Source: Alphaproteobacteria bacterium (GTDB lineage Bacteria; Pseudomonadota; Alphaproteobacteria; Micropepsales; Micropepsaceae). From it: a stretch of DNA of 44,459 nt. Position 1 is the first letter of the stretch, and each line of letters starts with the position of its first letter. Made by a program: the position numbers and the translations under genes. This document shows, one piece after another, positions 17,896 through 26,042 of the stretch. The notes under the pieces are model-generated. The model saw only the letters and a program-made list of their open reading frames with translations, was not told the origin of the DNA and made no database searches. The DNA is taken from the NCBI GenBank assembly GCA_023259375.1, contig JAHFQC010000035.1, positions 1 to 44,459 of the forward strand, in the 5' to 3' direction.

Positions 17896-19269
17896 ATGTT
17901 GTACTCTCGCGCCTTAGCCGGTGTAGCCGGCATGCTCCTGCTGGCCGGATGCTCGCTCGACATCGGCAGCACCGTAGGGTTGAGCAGCACCTCTTCCGGA
18001 ACCGAGGGCGCTTTGGTGGTGGGCGACGAGCCTTTCGCGGTCAGTACCGGCGCCGCGATCCTGGGGCAGGGCGGTAACGCGGTGGATGCCGCGACGGCGA
18101 TGTATTTCGCGCTTTCGGTCACTTATCCGGTGGCGGCGGGCCTTGGCGGCGGCGGCATCTGCATCGTCCACGATCCGGCCAAGAACACGACCCAGGAATT
18201 CGATTTCGAAGCCCGTGACGCCGACAAGCCGGGCGCCTATGCGGTTCCGGGCAATGTGCGCGGCTTCGGCGTGATGCAGGCGTCCTATGGCGCGCTGCCG
18301 TGGCAGAAGGTGGTGTCGCCGGCGGAAGTGATGGCGCGCACCGGCGTGCCGATCTCCAAGGCGATGGCGACGCGCCTCAGCGATGCGGGCGACGTGATCC
18401 GCCTCGATGCGGGACTGGCGGCGCTCTATCTCGACGAATCCGGCAAGCCGAAGACGACGGGCACGGTGGTGTACAATTCCGATCTCGCCGATGCGCTGGC
18501 GGCGATCCGCGTCAACGGGCCGGAGGCGTTCTACAGCGGCGCCGTCGCCGCCATGATCGCGGACTACGGCAGCAGCGAAGGCGGCACCATCAGCAAAGCC
18601 GATCTCGCCGCCACCAAAGCGGGGCAGGTGACGCCGCGCGTGATCCAGATCGGGTCCGATTACGTCTTCCTGCCGTCCAACAAGGTCGGCGCGGGCGCTT
18701 TTGCCGGCGTGCTGTTCGACAATCTCGCTAAGGCCCAGTCGACCTCGGTCGGCGCCAAGGACCTGCAGGCGGCGGTGGTGTGGGCGCTACGGCAGTCGCT
18801 CAAGGATTATCACGTCGCCGAACTACCGAAGGATCTCGGCGCCACCGGCTTCGCCGCCATGGATGCGCGTGGGCAGGCGGTGGCGTGCGCGGTGACCATG
18901 AATGGTCCGTTCGGCTCCGGCCATACGGTGCGCGGTACCGGCGTGACCCTGGCCAAGGCGCCGACGGCGAGCGCGGCAGGATTGGCCTCGGCCTTCCTGA
19001 CTCCGATCATCGCGGCCCGGCAGGCCGACAGCCCGGCCGAACTCGCGGGCGCGGGGGCCGGCGGTCCCAACGGTTCGGCGGCCATCGCCTATGCCCTGGC
19101 GCGGATTGCGAACGGCGACGAAGTCCTCACCCGCAAGGATCTGCGCACCACCGGCGTGGCGCCTTACGACACCGTCAACGCCATTGCCTGCTCGGGACGA
19201 ACCTGCGCCGCGCTGCCCGATCCGGCCGCGAACGGGCTCGGCGCCTTGGTGCCGGTGAAGGAGAAGTAG
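17896..19269 (+). CDS. Gamma-glutamyltransferase-family lipoprotein, catalytic threonine missing
   Basis: A 457-residue GGT-fold protein, shorter than the usual 560-590. It starts with a lipoprotein signal (MLYSRALAGVAGMLLLAGCS). Family regions are clear: GAAILGQGGNAVDAATAM, AAGLGGGGICIVHDP, and the small-subunit region GATGFAAMD...VTMNGPFGSG. Aligned with Escherichia coli GGT without gaps, the autocatalytic Thr391 falls on Ala316, and the next residue is Thr317. The substrate-binding Arg region also differs (FDFEARDAD). So it may not autoprocess or hydrolyse glutathione, unless Thr317 replaces the nucleophile. I chose ATG 17896, where the signal begins; an earlier in-frame ATG at 17830 exists. 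Its stop overlaps the first base of repeat copy B. Confidence 0.85.
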   Translation: MLYSRALAGVAGMLLLAGCSLDIGSTVGLSSTSSGTEGALVVGDEPFAVSTGAAILGQGGNAVDAATAMYFALSVTYPVAAGLGGGGICIVHDPAKNTTQEFDFEARDADKPGAYAVPGNVRGFGVMQASYGALPWQKVVSPAEVMARTGVPISKAMATRLSDAGDVIRLDAGLAALYLDESGKPKTTGTVVYNSDLADALAAIRVNGPEAFYSGAVAAMIADYGSSEGGTISKADLAATKAGQVTPRVIQIGSDYVFLPSNKVGAGAFAGVLFDNLAKAQSTSVGAKDLQAAVVWALRQSLKDYHVAELPKDLGATGFAAMDARGQAVACAVTMNGPFGSGHTVRGTGVTLAKAPTASAAGLASAFLTPIIAARQADSPAELAGAGAGGPNGSAAIAYALARIANGDEVLTRKDLRTTGVAPYDTVNAIACSGRTCAALPDPAANGLGALVPVKEK

Positions 19270-19620
19270 GCCCTTTTAAATGTGCCGAAGGCGGGCCCGT
19301 TATTCGCTGGTCCGCCTGTTTCGGGGAGTGCCCTCCGGATGCAGGGCGCCCGCAAGGACCGCACTCAAGCGGCCGGTGACAAGCACAGTCTGCAAACCCT
19401 GATACCCGCACGATCCAGGCTCTTCCGCGTCTTTGCCGCCGCCGATGCCGCCACCTCCTCGGATTTACGCGGGCTTATACGGGCTTACGCCGGTCCTGCG
19501 CTGGCCTGAACCGTCCGACGCCCACGCGAGCTGGGCGTCCTGGGTCAGTTCTATCTCGACGTTGCTCTACGGGTCGGGACGTCGCGAAGGTCCTTGGCCG
19601 CTGGTTTGTCGTAGTACTCC
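19269..19620 (-). repeat. 352 bp inverted repeat copy B, candidate structured RNA
   Basis: Reverse-complement copy of 11741-12093. It starts immediately at the stop codon of the GGT-like gene and ends at 19620. On the minus strand it has the same hairpins as copy A. The terminal stem (GGCGG with CCGCC, flanked by CCGAA/TTCGG) is intact, but the loop reads AGCGAATAAC instead of TCGGGAAAAGC, plus one indel. Other differences are scattered transitions. A minus-strand promoter-like sequence sits 16 bases outside it. This stretch holds no protein gene that I can support. Confidence 0.6.
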
Positions 19621-19636
19621 GTTCAAAATGCAACCA

Positions 19637-19666
19637 ATGGTATGCAGAACGGAAAGAGAACGTCAA
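19637..19666 (-). promoter_or_regulatory. Promoter-like sequence driving repeat copy B
   Basis: On the minus strand TTGACG (19661-19666) precedes TACCAT (19637-19642) with an 18-base spacer, or ATACCA with 17. It lies 16 bases before the repeat, at the same offset as in copy A. Confidence 0.45.
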
Positions 19667-19761
19667 GTGAAATTTACAGCGTTATCATTCATCCATGTTC
19701 GCCGTTCATGTCGCCTTCCGCTGCCTGGAAAAGCTTGGTTAAAGGGGACGAGGAGGCTGCC

Positions 19762-20523
19762 GTGATCCAACTTTCCACCGATGCTTTTGCGACCTGTCCG
19801 CCACTGGCCGAGGTGCCGATTTTCACCGGTTTCGCGCGGGCGGTGCTGGAAGGCGTCAGTGGCGGACGGGTTTGGTGCCAGGACGGCGCCGTGCATGCGC
19901 TGCACGATTACGGCATGAGCCTCATCTGGGGCGAGGGCGTCGGCCGCGCGTTTCCGGCCCTGATCGATCATCTCAATACCGGCGCTTATCGCTATGGGCC
20001 CGAACTGCTGCAGGTCGATCCGCGCTGGGGCGATCTCGATTGGGACGGGCAGCTTCGGGCTGAGCGCTTTCACCGGGTGAACTTCCGTTTCGACCGCCTG
20101 GTCTTCGAAAAGCGCCACCCCGGACCAGCGCTGCCGCCGGGCTGGTCGCTGCAGCCGCTTGTTGAGACCGCATACGATCTGCCCGACGTGCATGTCACGC
20201 CGCGCGCCTTCTGGAAGAACTTCGCCGCGTTCCAGGATCACGGCGGTGGCATGATGGCGGTGAAAGACGGCGAGGTCGGCGCCATCGCATTCTCCGCCAC
20301 GCGCTTCGACGACTGGCTGGAGATCGGCATTGAGACCCGCGCCGCGTTCCGCGGCCAGGGCTTGGCGCGGGCCGTCGCGGTGGCGATGATCCGCAAAGGC
20401 CTTGAGAGCGGTATCACGCCTGTATGGGCCTGCCGGCAGGAAAACACCGGCTCGCTGCATCTGGCGCAAAGTCTCGGATTTGTGATCACGAAGGTGGTGC
20501 CGTTCTACCGGCTGGCGGGGTGA
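19762..20523 (+). CDS. GNAT-family acetyltransferase
   Basis: A 253-residue protein. The C-terminal half carries the GNAT fold: FSATRFDDWLEIGIETRAAF, the acetyl-CoA loop RGQGLARAVAVAMI, and ENTGSLHLAQSLGF with the conserved Asn and aromatic ending. The N-terminal half (residues 1-130) is typical of the larger GNAT_acetyltran type and has no motif that fixes the substrate. The start is GTG at 19762 with GAGGAGG 5 bases upstream; the frame is open to 19642, but that part overlaps the promoter region of repeat copy B. Its last ~145 bases are duplicated at 21125-21269. Confidence 0.85.
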   Translation: MIQLSTDAFATCPPLAEVPIFTGFARAVLEGVSGGRVWCQDGAVHALHDYGMSLIWGEGVGRAFPALIDHLNTGAYRYGPELLQVDPRWGDLDWDGQLRAERFHRVNFRFDRLVFEKRHPGPALPPGWSLQPLVETAYDLPDVHVTPRAFWKNFAAFQDHGGGMMAVKDGEVGAIAFSATRFDDWLEIGIETRAAFRGQGLARAVAVAMIRKGLESGITPVWACRQENTGSLHLAQSLGFVITKVVPFYRLAG

Positions 20524-20581
20524 ATAGCCTCGCCTGCGGGTTTTTCTCGCCATATGATGAACGCCCTTCAAGGGGGGGCGA

Positions 20582-20836
20582 ATGCGCAGAACGCTTGTCA
20601 TTGCAGCGCTGATTGCGTTGCTGCTCGGCATCGCTTTTGCCAGCATTGTTCTGTGGGTTGCGTTTCAGGAAAACAGTCAGGGCGAATACTTCGATCCAGT
20701 CACTGGGCAGGTCGATATCGCCTATTCCGCAACGTTGTTTTTGGCGGCCTTGCTGCCAGTCGCACTGGCCGCTTTTGTTGTCGTCGCTTTCGGGGCGTGG
20801 CTGTGGCGACAGGTCAAGATGCGGCGGCGGATATGA
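20582..20836 (+). CDS. Unrecognised small membrane protein
   Basis: An 84-residue protein with a strong ribosome site (AAGGGGGG 5 bases before ATG). Two hydrophobic segments (residues about 4-27 and 50-74) are separated by a polar loop (QENSQGEYFDPVTG). The C-terminus is basic (RQVKMRRRI). It looks like a two-pass inner-membrane protein. Its stop overlaps the start of the following frameshifted lipoprotein gene (ATGA). No family recognised. Confidence 0.7.
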   Translation: MRRTLVIAALIALLLGIAFASIVLWVAFQENSQGEYFDPVTGQVDIAYSATLFLAALLPVALAAFVVVAFGAWLWRQVKMRRRI

Positions 20837-21098
20837 AAAAACCTTTGCCATCGTTGCGGTGCTGATTGTTGCGGCTGCGTGCGCGCACTCACCGCCAGCC
20901 AGCATCGATGTCGCGACGATGGATGCCGAAGGCGTCATCACGCTTCAGTTGACGGCCCGGGGCAATGGCGCCGTCGGGGACGCGGTCTTGGTCTATCGGC
21001 CGGGTGATCCTCGCTACAACGAAATCAAGGCTCATCACGATCCGATCAGACCGGGTATCTCCAAGCCGGTGCCGCCCTGGCCGAAGCAAATGAGATGA
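20833..21098 (+). pseudogene. Small lipoprotein gene with a one-base frameshift
   Basis: The ATG at 20833 overlaps the upstream stop. In its own frame it gives MKKPLPSLRC then stop. One frame over, the same DNA encodes a full lipoprotein: a hydrophobic stretch FAIVAVLIVAAAC with lipobox, then 67 residues ending PPWPKQMR. The codon run is ATG followed by six A. A seventh A would restore MKKTFAIVAVLI. Either a base was lost in the genome, a sequencing error occurred, or slippage on the A-run restores the frame. No upstream start in the lipoprotein frame fits. Confidence 0.6.
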
Positions 21099-21110
21099 GC
21101 AGTCAAGGGG

Positions 21111-21269
21111 GCACTGATCATCGCCTCGGCGATGATCCGCAAAAGCCTTGAGAGCGGTATCACGCCTGTCTGGGCCTGCCGGAAGGAAAACACCGGCTCG
21201 CTGCATCTGGCGCAGAGTCTCGGATTTGTGATCACGAAGGTGGTGCCGTTCTACCGGCTGGCGGGCTAA
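21111..21269 (+). pseudogene. Duplicated 3' fragment of the GNAT gene
   Basis: The last ~55 codons repeat the end of the GNAT gene at 19762-20523, nearly base for base from 21125 on. The frame is preserved through IRKSLESGITPVWACRK to FYRLAG and a stop. It has no start codon or ribosome site, and the reading frame runs directly from the stop of the lipoprotein frame. It is a truncated copy, not a working enzyme; the fragment lacks the N-terminal half and most of the acetyl-CoA loop. Confidence 0.8.
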
Positions 21270-21383
21270 ATCGCTCCATCCTCTGGGGGCTGGCGTGGGC
21301 GTCATTCCTGTCGCAACTCCGCAGGGGCGCGACATGACGCTGCGTACCATCTTTCATCAAACCCTTTGTGTTACATTCCAACT

Positions 21384-22430
21384 ATGAGCGATGCCGTCTC
21401 CCGCAGCAGAAAGAGGAAGGCCGTCACCATCTATGACGTGGCCAAGCGGGCGCGGGTATCGATCAAGACCGTGTCGATGGTGCTCAACAATCTGCCGGCG
21501 GTGAAGGCGGAGACGCGGGCGCGGGTTCAGGACGCCATCGAGGCGCTGGCCTATCATCCCAATCAGCTGGCGCGCGGACTCGCCAGCAACCGCTCGTTCA
21601 TGCTCGGCCTGTTCTGCGACGGCAATGCCATCGGCTCGAACTATATCTCGCAGATCCAGATGGAGATCCTGAAGACCTGCCAGAAGGAAGGCTTCCATCT
21701 GGTCATCGAATATGTCGAACCGTCGAGCCCCAATCTGGCGCGTCAGGTGCAAAGCCTGATGGTGCAGTCGGACCTCGCGGGGGGGATACTGACACCGCCC
21801 TTGAGCGATCATGCCGGCCTGATCGAGGCGCTGAAACACACCGACACGCCGATCGTGCGCTATTCGCCGGAGCACTCGATGCCGGGTTTCATCGATGTCG
21901 ACATGGACAACGCGCAGGCCGGCTACGACATGACGGCGTTCCTGCTCGGTCTCGGTCATCGCCGCATCGGCTTCGTCCAGGGTGAGGCCGATCACGCCGA
22001 CGCGCGGGCCCGTTTCGACGGGTTCCGGCGCGCCATGGCCGAGTGGAACGTGCCGGTCGATGAGAGCCTCTGTGTGGCGGGCGAGTACACCTACAAATCC
22101 GGCATGGATGCGGGCGATGCGCTGCTGTCGCTGCGCGAGCGGCCGACTGCGATCCTCGCCGCCAACGACGACATGGCCGCAGGCGTTCTGGCATCATCGC
22201 TGCGCTTCAATCTGCGCGTTCCCGAAGACCTGTCGATCGCCGGTTTCGACGATTCCCTGTTCTCGCAGGCGATGTGGCCGCGTTTGACCACTTGCCGCCA
22301 GCCGCTGACCGAAATGACGGAAGCGGTAGTCGCTGCGCTGATCCGCAACGAGGGCGCGGAATCCGCGACGCTGGTTTTTCCGCACCAAGTGATCGTGCGC
22401 CAATCGACGGCCGCACCGGCGGGGGAGTGA
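21384..22430 (+). CDS. LacI-family transcriptional regulator
   Basis: A 348-residue repressor. N-terminal HTH (VTIYDVAKRARVSIKTVSMVLNN) and hinge helix (AYHPNQLARGLASNRS) are clear, followed by a periplasmic-binding-protein-like sugar-binding core: GLGHRRIGFVQG, PTAILAANDDMAAG, LRVPEDLSIAGFDDS and a C-terminal LTTCRQPL. I chose the ATG at 21384; the frame extends to a TTG at 21366. No strong ribosome site is seen. No sugar operon lies next to it, so its targets are elsewhere, or act on the glycan genes near the right edge (inference). Confidence 0.92.
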   Translation: MSDAVSRSRKRKAVTIYDVAKRARVSIKTVSMVLNNLPAVKAETRARVQDAIEALAYHPNQLARGLASNRSFMLGLFCDGNAIGSNYISQIQMEILKTCQKEGFHLVIEYVEPSSPNLARQVQSLMVQSDLAGGILTPPLSDHAGLIEALKHTDTPIVRYSPEHSMPGFIDVDMDNAQAGYDMTAFLLGLGHRRIGFVQGEADHADARARFDGFRRAMAEWNVPVDESLCVAGEYTYKSGMDAGDALLSLRERPTAILAANDDMAAGVLASSLRFNLRVPEDLSIAGFDDSLFSQAMWPRLTTCRQPLTEMTEAVVAALIRNEGAESATLVFPHQVIVRQSTAAPAGE

Positions 22431-22431
22431 A

Positions 22432-22710
22432 CTAGTCTTCCCCGAACTTCGCCTCGACCAGTGCCAGGATGGCGGTGAGGGCGTCTTGGGAGTCTTCGCC
22501 CGCGGCGGAGACTTCGATTTCGGTGCCGATCGGCGCGGCGAGCAGCATCAGGCCCATGATCGAACGGGCATCGACGCACTGGCCGTCCTTCGACACCGTG
22601 ATGTGCGATTTGAAGCGCGAGGCGCATTCCACAAGCTTGGCCGACGCGCGCGCATGCAGGCCGCGCTTATTGACGATCTTCGCCGTCGCCTTGCTGCAGG
22701 ACATGGACAT
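22432..22710 (-). CDS. ptsH: HPr-like phosphocarrier protein
   Basis: A 92-residue HPr of the regulatory PTS. The EI phosphorylation site His19 lies in RGLHARASAKLVE; the regulatory serine site is Ser50 in DARSIMGLM, the target of HprK. In alphaproteobacteria this chain controls cell functions rather than sugar import. It ends the run chvI-chvG-hprK-EIIA-ptsH and follows EIIA by 10 bases. Its stop faces the LacI gene's stop, one base apart. Confidence 0.94.
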   Translation of the reverse strand: MSMSCSKATAKIVNKRGLHARASAKLVECASRFKSHITVSKDGQCVDARSIMGLMLLAAPIGTEIEVSAAGEDSQDALTAILALVEAKFGED

Positions 22711-22720
22711 TCTTTCCGCT

Positions 22721-23122
22721 TCAGCCGCCGAACAGGTCGGCCGAGCCGGCGCGCATGTATTTGCGTCCCGCTTCGATGGCGTCGTTGACCGCCACTTCCA
22801 GAGGCTGCTTGGTGCGGGCGTCGCACAGCTTGATCAGGCTCGGCAGGTTGACGCCCGCCAGCACTTCGATCTTGCCTTTCTCGAGCAGCGTCAAAGCGAG
22901 ATTGCACGGCGTGCCGCCGAACATGTCGGTGGCAATCACCACGCCGTCGCCGAGGTCCACCGATTTCACCGCCGCCGCGATCTCGCGCTGGCGACGTTCG
23001 ATATCGTCTTCGGGGCCGATGCAGACGGCGCGCAGATGGCTCTGCGGCCCAACCATGTGCTCCATGGCCGAAATGAACTCGTGGGCGAGCCGGCCGTGGG
23101 TGACGAGAACGATACCGATCAT
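22721..23122 (-). CDS. PTS mannose-family EIIA component
   Basis: A 133-residue EIIA(Man)-like protein. Phospho-accepting His9 is in VLVTHGRLA; other family blocks are IATDMFGGTPCNLAL and AGVNLPSLIKL. No EIIB, EIIC or EIID genes are near, so it is a signalling EIIA of the incomplete PTS found in alphaproteobacteria. It lies between hprK and ptsH. Confidence 0.94.
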   Translation of the reverse strand: MIGIVLVTHGRLAHEFISAMEHMVGPQSHLRAVCIGPEDDIERRQREIAAAVKSVDLGDGVVIATDMFGGTPCNLALTLLEKGKIEVLAGVNLPSLIKLCDARTKQPLEVAVNDAIEAGRKYMRAGSADLFGG

Positions 23123-23177
23123 GATCCTGTCCAGAAACCGCCAGAACGATAGAGAACCATTCTAGGCCTGATAAGCA

Positions 23178-23675
23178 TTAAATTGGGTTGATGTCTTCGC
23201 GATGCAAGCCTTTCGCATAGGCTGCCGCCGCGGCCGCTACCTTGGCCGGGGCCGAGGCTTCGAAGGGGCTCAGGCTTATAACCGGTGGCGCTGCCCCAGG
23301 GGGGAGGCGCAGGGCCGCAGGCAGGCGGAAAGAGCGGGTTTCGGGCAGGCGCGGGCCGGCTTTTCCGAGTTCTATGACCAATGTGACCTGCGTTTGCGCG
23401 GCGTAAGGAACTTTTAGGATGCCTACGCCGCGAACCTCGAGCAATCCGGCAATCCGCTTAGGCGGTTTTGCGTAGAGACGGCCGCGCGACACGTAAAGAT
23501 CGGTGCGATCGTCGGCTACCAGCCGGGCCCCGGCCTGAATCAGCCGCAGCGCGAGATCGGATTTGCCGCTGCCGCTCTTGCCGATCAGGAGGACGCCGCA
23601 CGAAGCGGGCGCACCGAAAGCCGCCCCCGCTTTGCCGAGCCGCAGGGCCGTCGCGTGAATGTTGATTAGTTCCAC
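23178..23675 (-). CDS. hprK: HPr kinase/phosphorylase, short alphaproteobacterial form
   Basis: A 165-residue protein that keeps only the catalytic domain of HprK, which phosphorylates HPr on its serine. The Walker A loop GKSGSGKS (residues 32-39) and the LVADDRTDLYV segment are present, as are GLLEVRGVGI and the Pro-rich C-terminus. The long N-terminal domain of Firmicutes HprK is absent, as is usual in this class. Start is GTG at 23675, overlapping the chvG stop by 10 bases. Confidence 0.92.
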   Translation of the reverse strand: MELINIHATALRLGKAGAAFGAPASCGVLLIGKSGSGKSDLALRLIQAGARLVADDRTDLYVSRGRLYAKPPKRIAGLLEVRGVGILKVPYAAQTQVTLVIELGKAGPRLPETRSFRLPAALRLPPGAAPPVISLSPFEASAPAKVAAAAAAYAKGLHREDINPI

Positions 23676-25252
23676 GGCGGCGCCAGCGGAAGTTGCACCA
23701 CGAAACGGGCACCACCTTCGGGGCGATTTTCCGCCCAGACGTGGCCGCCGGTACCTTCGGTGATCTGGCGCACGATCGAGAGGCCGAGGCCGGAGTTCTT
23801 GCCGAAATCGTGATCCTGCGGCCGCTCGGTGTAGAAGCGCTTGAAGATGGTCTCGAGATTGTCGGGCGGGATGCCGATGCCGGTATCGTCGACGGTGATG
23901 ACGATCCAGCCGGGATCGGTGTGGGCCGAGATCGTTACGGTGCCGTCCTTGGGACTGAACGACACGGCGTTGTCGACCAGATTGCGGACCACCTGGCCGA
24001 GGCGCTCGTCGCGGCCCATCACGGCGGCATCGGGCGGCAGGTGGAGATTGAGCGCCACCTTCACGCCGCGCGGCAGCTCCATCATCTGATAGATCTCGAC
24101 GATGGTCTCCACGAGCTTGGCGATGTCGACCGGGGTCGCGGTCTCGCGGCTCAGCTCGGCGTCAAGGCGCGAGGCGTCGGAAATGTCGGTGATCAGGCGG
24201 TCGATGCGTTTGACGTCGGCCCGTACGATGCCGAGCATGCGCGTACGGCTCTCCTCGTCGGTGGCGCGCGTGAACATGTCGACGGCGCTGCGGAGTGAGG
24301 TGAGGGGGTTTTTCAGCTCGTGCGCCACGTCGGCGGCGAAGCTTTCGATGGCGTCGATGCGGTCGTAGAGGGCGCGGGTCATGGCGCTCATGCTTTCGGC
24401 CAGCTCGCCGATTTCGTCGCCGCGCTTCGACATGTCGGGAACGTGTTCGCGACCGCCTTTGCCGCGGCGGACGCGGTCGGCGGCTTCGGCGAGGCGCCGC
24501 ATCGGCTCGGCGATGTTCCACGACAGCCACATCGACGCGATCAGCATCATCAAAGTGGCGAGGGCGAACACTTCGATCAGCTTGGTGCGTTCGACCCGCA
24601 GGATCTCGTCGATGTCGCCGCCTTCGGTCGAGACGAACAGGACGCCGTAGATCGCCTTGAAACGCTGCACTGGCGCGGCGGTCGACAGGACCAGCTTGTT
24701 GTGCTCGTCGACGCGCTTGGTCGATGTGGTCTGGCCGTCGAGCGCGGTGTTCACTTCGCGATAGAGCCGCCCGTCCTGGCCGCCTTCGAGATAGGGCTCG
24801 TAATGGGTGTTGGGGCGTACGCCCATCACCGATTCATAGACGCCGTCCAGCCATTGCTTGAAGCGGCTCCAGCGGTCTACCGGCGGAATTTCGGAAACCT
24901 GCACCGCATTGCGCGAAAGGATGTAGCGGGTGTCTACGATGAGCTGACCGTCGGTGTCGTAGAGCCGGGCCCTGAGGCGGGTCGGACCGACGAGGTCGCG
25001 CAACAGTTCGGTGGCGCTCTGGACGTTGATGCCGCGGCCTTCGGTCAGGGTGGCGTATTCGGCCAGCGTCGAGGCGACCACGCGGGCCTCTTCCTCGACA
25101 CCGGTCTGGCGTTCGTCGACGAGATTGGCACGGCTCGCCTGCACCCAGGTCACGCCCGCGATCAATACCGCGAACACGATGGTGTTCAGGAGGATGATGC
25201 GCCAGCGTAGAACCGAATGGCGCGGCTCACCCTTGGGGACCAAAAATTTCAT
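23666..25252 (-). CDS. chvG: Sensor histidine kinase ChvG (ExoS)
   Basis: A 528-residue membrane sensor kinase of the ChvG-ChvI pair, which responds to envelope stress and acid in alphaproteobacteria. It has two membrane segments (about residues 17-37 and 270-290) around a ~230-residue periplasmic sensor. A HAMP-like linker follows (WNIAEPMRRLAEAADRV), then the dimerisation helix with FAADVAHELKNPLTSLRSA containing the phosphorylated His, and the ATPase core (NLVDNAVSFSP, DDTGIGIPPDNLETIFKRFY, GLGLSIVRQI). I chose ATG 25252; an upstream TTG also exists. It follows chvI by 27 bases. Confidence 0.95.
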   Translation of the reverse strand: MKFLVPKGEPRHSVLRWRIILLNTIVFAVLIAGVTWVQASRANLVDERQTGVEEEARVVASTLAEYATLTEGRGINVQSATELLRDLVGPTRLRARLYDTDGQLIVDTRYILSRNAVQVSEIPPVDRWSRFKQWLDGVYESVMGVRPNTHYEPYLEGGQDGRLYREVNTALDGQTTSTKRVDEHNKLVLSTAAPVQRFKAIYGVLFVSTEGGDIDEILRVERTKLIEVFALATLMMLIASMWLSWNIAEPMRRLAEAADRVRRGKGGREHVPDMSKRGDEIGELAESMSAMTRALYDRIDAIESFAADVAHELKNPLTSLRSAVDMFTRATDEESRTRMLGIVRADVKRIDRLITDISDASRLDAELSRETATPVDIAKLVETIVEIYQMMELPRGVKVALNLHLPPDAAVMGRDERLGQVVRNLVDNAVSFSPKDGTVTISAHTDPGWIVITVDDTGIGIPPDNLETIFKRFYTERPQDHDFGKNSGLGLSIVRQITEGTGGHVWAENRPEGGARFVVQLPLAPPWN

Positions 25253-25279
25253 CCGACGTAATCCGCCGGACCGCGACAA

Positions 25280-25987
25280 CTACACTTCGCGATACCGGTA
25301 GCCGACTCCGTAGAGGGTCTCGATCGCCTCGAAACTGTCGTCGACCTGCTTGAACTTCTTGCGCAGACGCTTGATGTGGCTGTCGATCGTGCGGTCGTCG
25401 ACATAGACCTGATCGTCGTAGGCCGCATCCATCAGGCTGTCGCGGCTCTTCACGAAGCCGGGGCGCGCCGCGAGGCATTGCAGGATCAGGAACTCGGTCA
25501 CCGTCAGGCGGACCGGCTTGCCGTCCCAGGTGCATTCGTGACGCTGCGGATCGAGCGCCAGCTTGCCGCGGATGAGGGCTTCCTTCTTGGCCTCGGGCGT
25601 GCCCGCCGGCGCAGCCTTGTGGGCTTCGGCGCGGCGTAGGACCGCCTTCACGCGTTCGAGCAGCAGGCGCTGCGAGAATGGCTTGCGGATGTAGTCATCG
25701 GCACCCGCGTTGAGACCCATCAACTCGTCGATTTCTTCGTCTTTCGAGGTGAGGAAGATCACCGGGATATTTTCCTGAACCTGACGCAGGCGCCGGAGCA
25801 GCTCGAGGCCGTCCATACGGGGCATCTTGATATCCAGGATCGCCAGATCGGGCGGGGTGGCCGTCAGGGCTGTAAGGGCCGAGGCGCCATCGGTGAAAGT
25901 TCGGATGTGATAGCCCTCCTGCTCCAGCAGCATCTGGACGGAGGCCAGAATGTTCTTGTCGTCGTCGACGAGTGCGATGTTCGCCAT
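25280..25987 (-). CDS. chvI: Response regulator ChvI
   Basis: A 235-residue OmpR-type regulator. Receiver domain with phospho-acceptor Asp52 ([12 protein letters not shown]), acidic pair VDDD near the N-terminus and [12 protein letters not shown]. The C-terminal winged helix shows [32 protein letters not shown] and GVGYRYRE. It is first in the operon chvI-chvG-hprK-EIIA-ptsH, a conserved alphaproteobacterial order. In many relatives pckA is divergent from it; here a methyltransferase gene is instead. Confidence 0.95.
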   Translation of the reverse strand: MANIALVDDDKNILASVQMLLEQEGYHIRTFTDGASALTALTATPPDLAILDIKMPRMDGLELLRRLRQVQENIPVIFLTSKDEEIDELMGLNAGADDYIRKPFSQRLLLERVKAVLRRAEAHKAAPAGTPEAKKEALIRGKLALDPQRHECTWDGKPVRLTVTEFLILQCLAARPGFVKSRDSLMDAAYDDQVYVDDRTIDSHIKRLRKKFKQVDDSFEAIETLYGVGYRYREV

Positions 25988-26042
25988 GGTTTGGGCTCAA
26001 AGAATGCTGGGTGCAGTATAAAGGCCTCGCGCGCAAAGCCAA

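Noticed and set aside
19282..19509. 75- and 76-residue frames shared by both 352 bp repeats (also 11852-12082)
   Set aside because: Differences between the copies change amino acids as often as silent sites, and no ribosome site is seen, so protein coding is unlikely.
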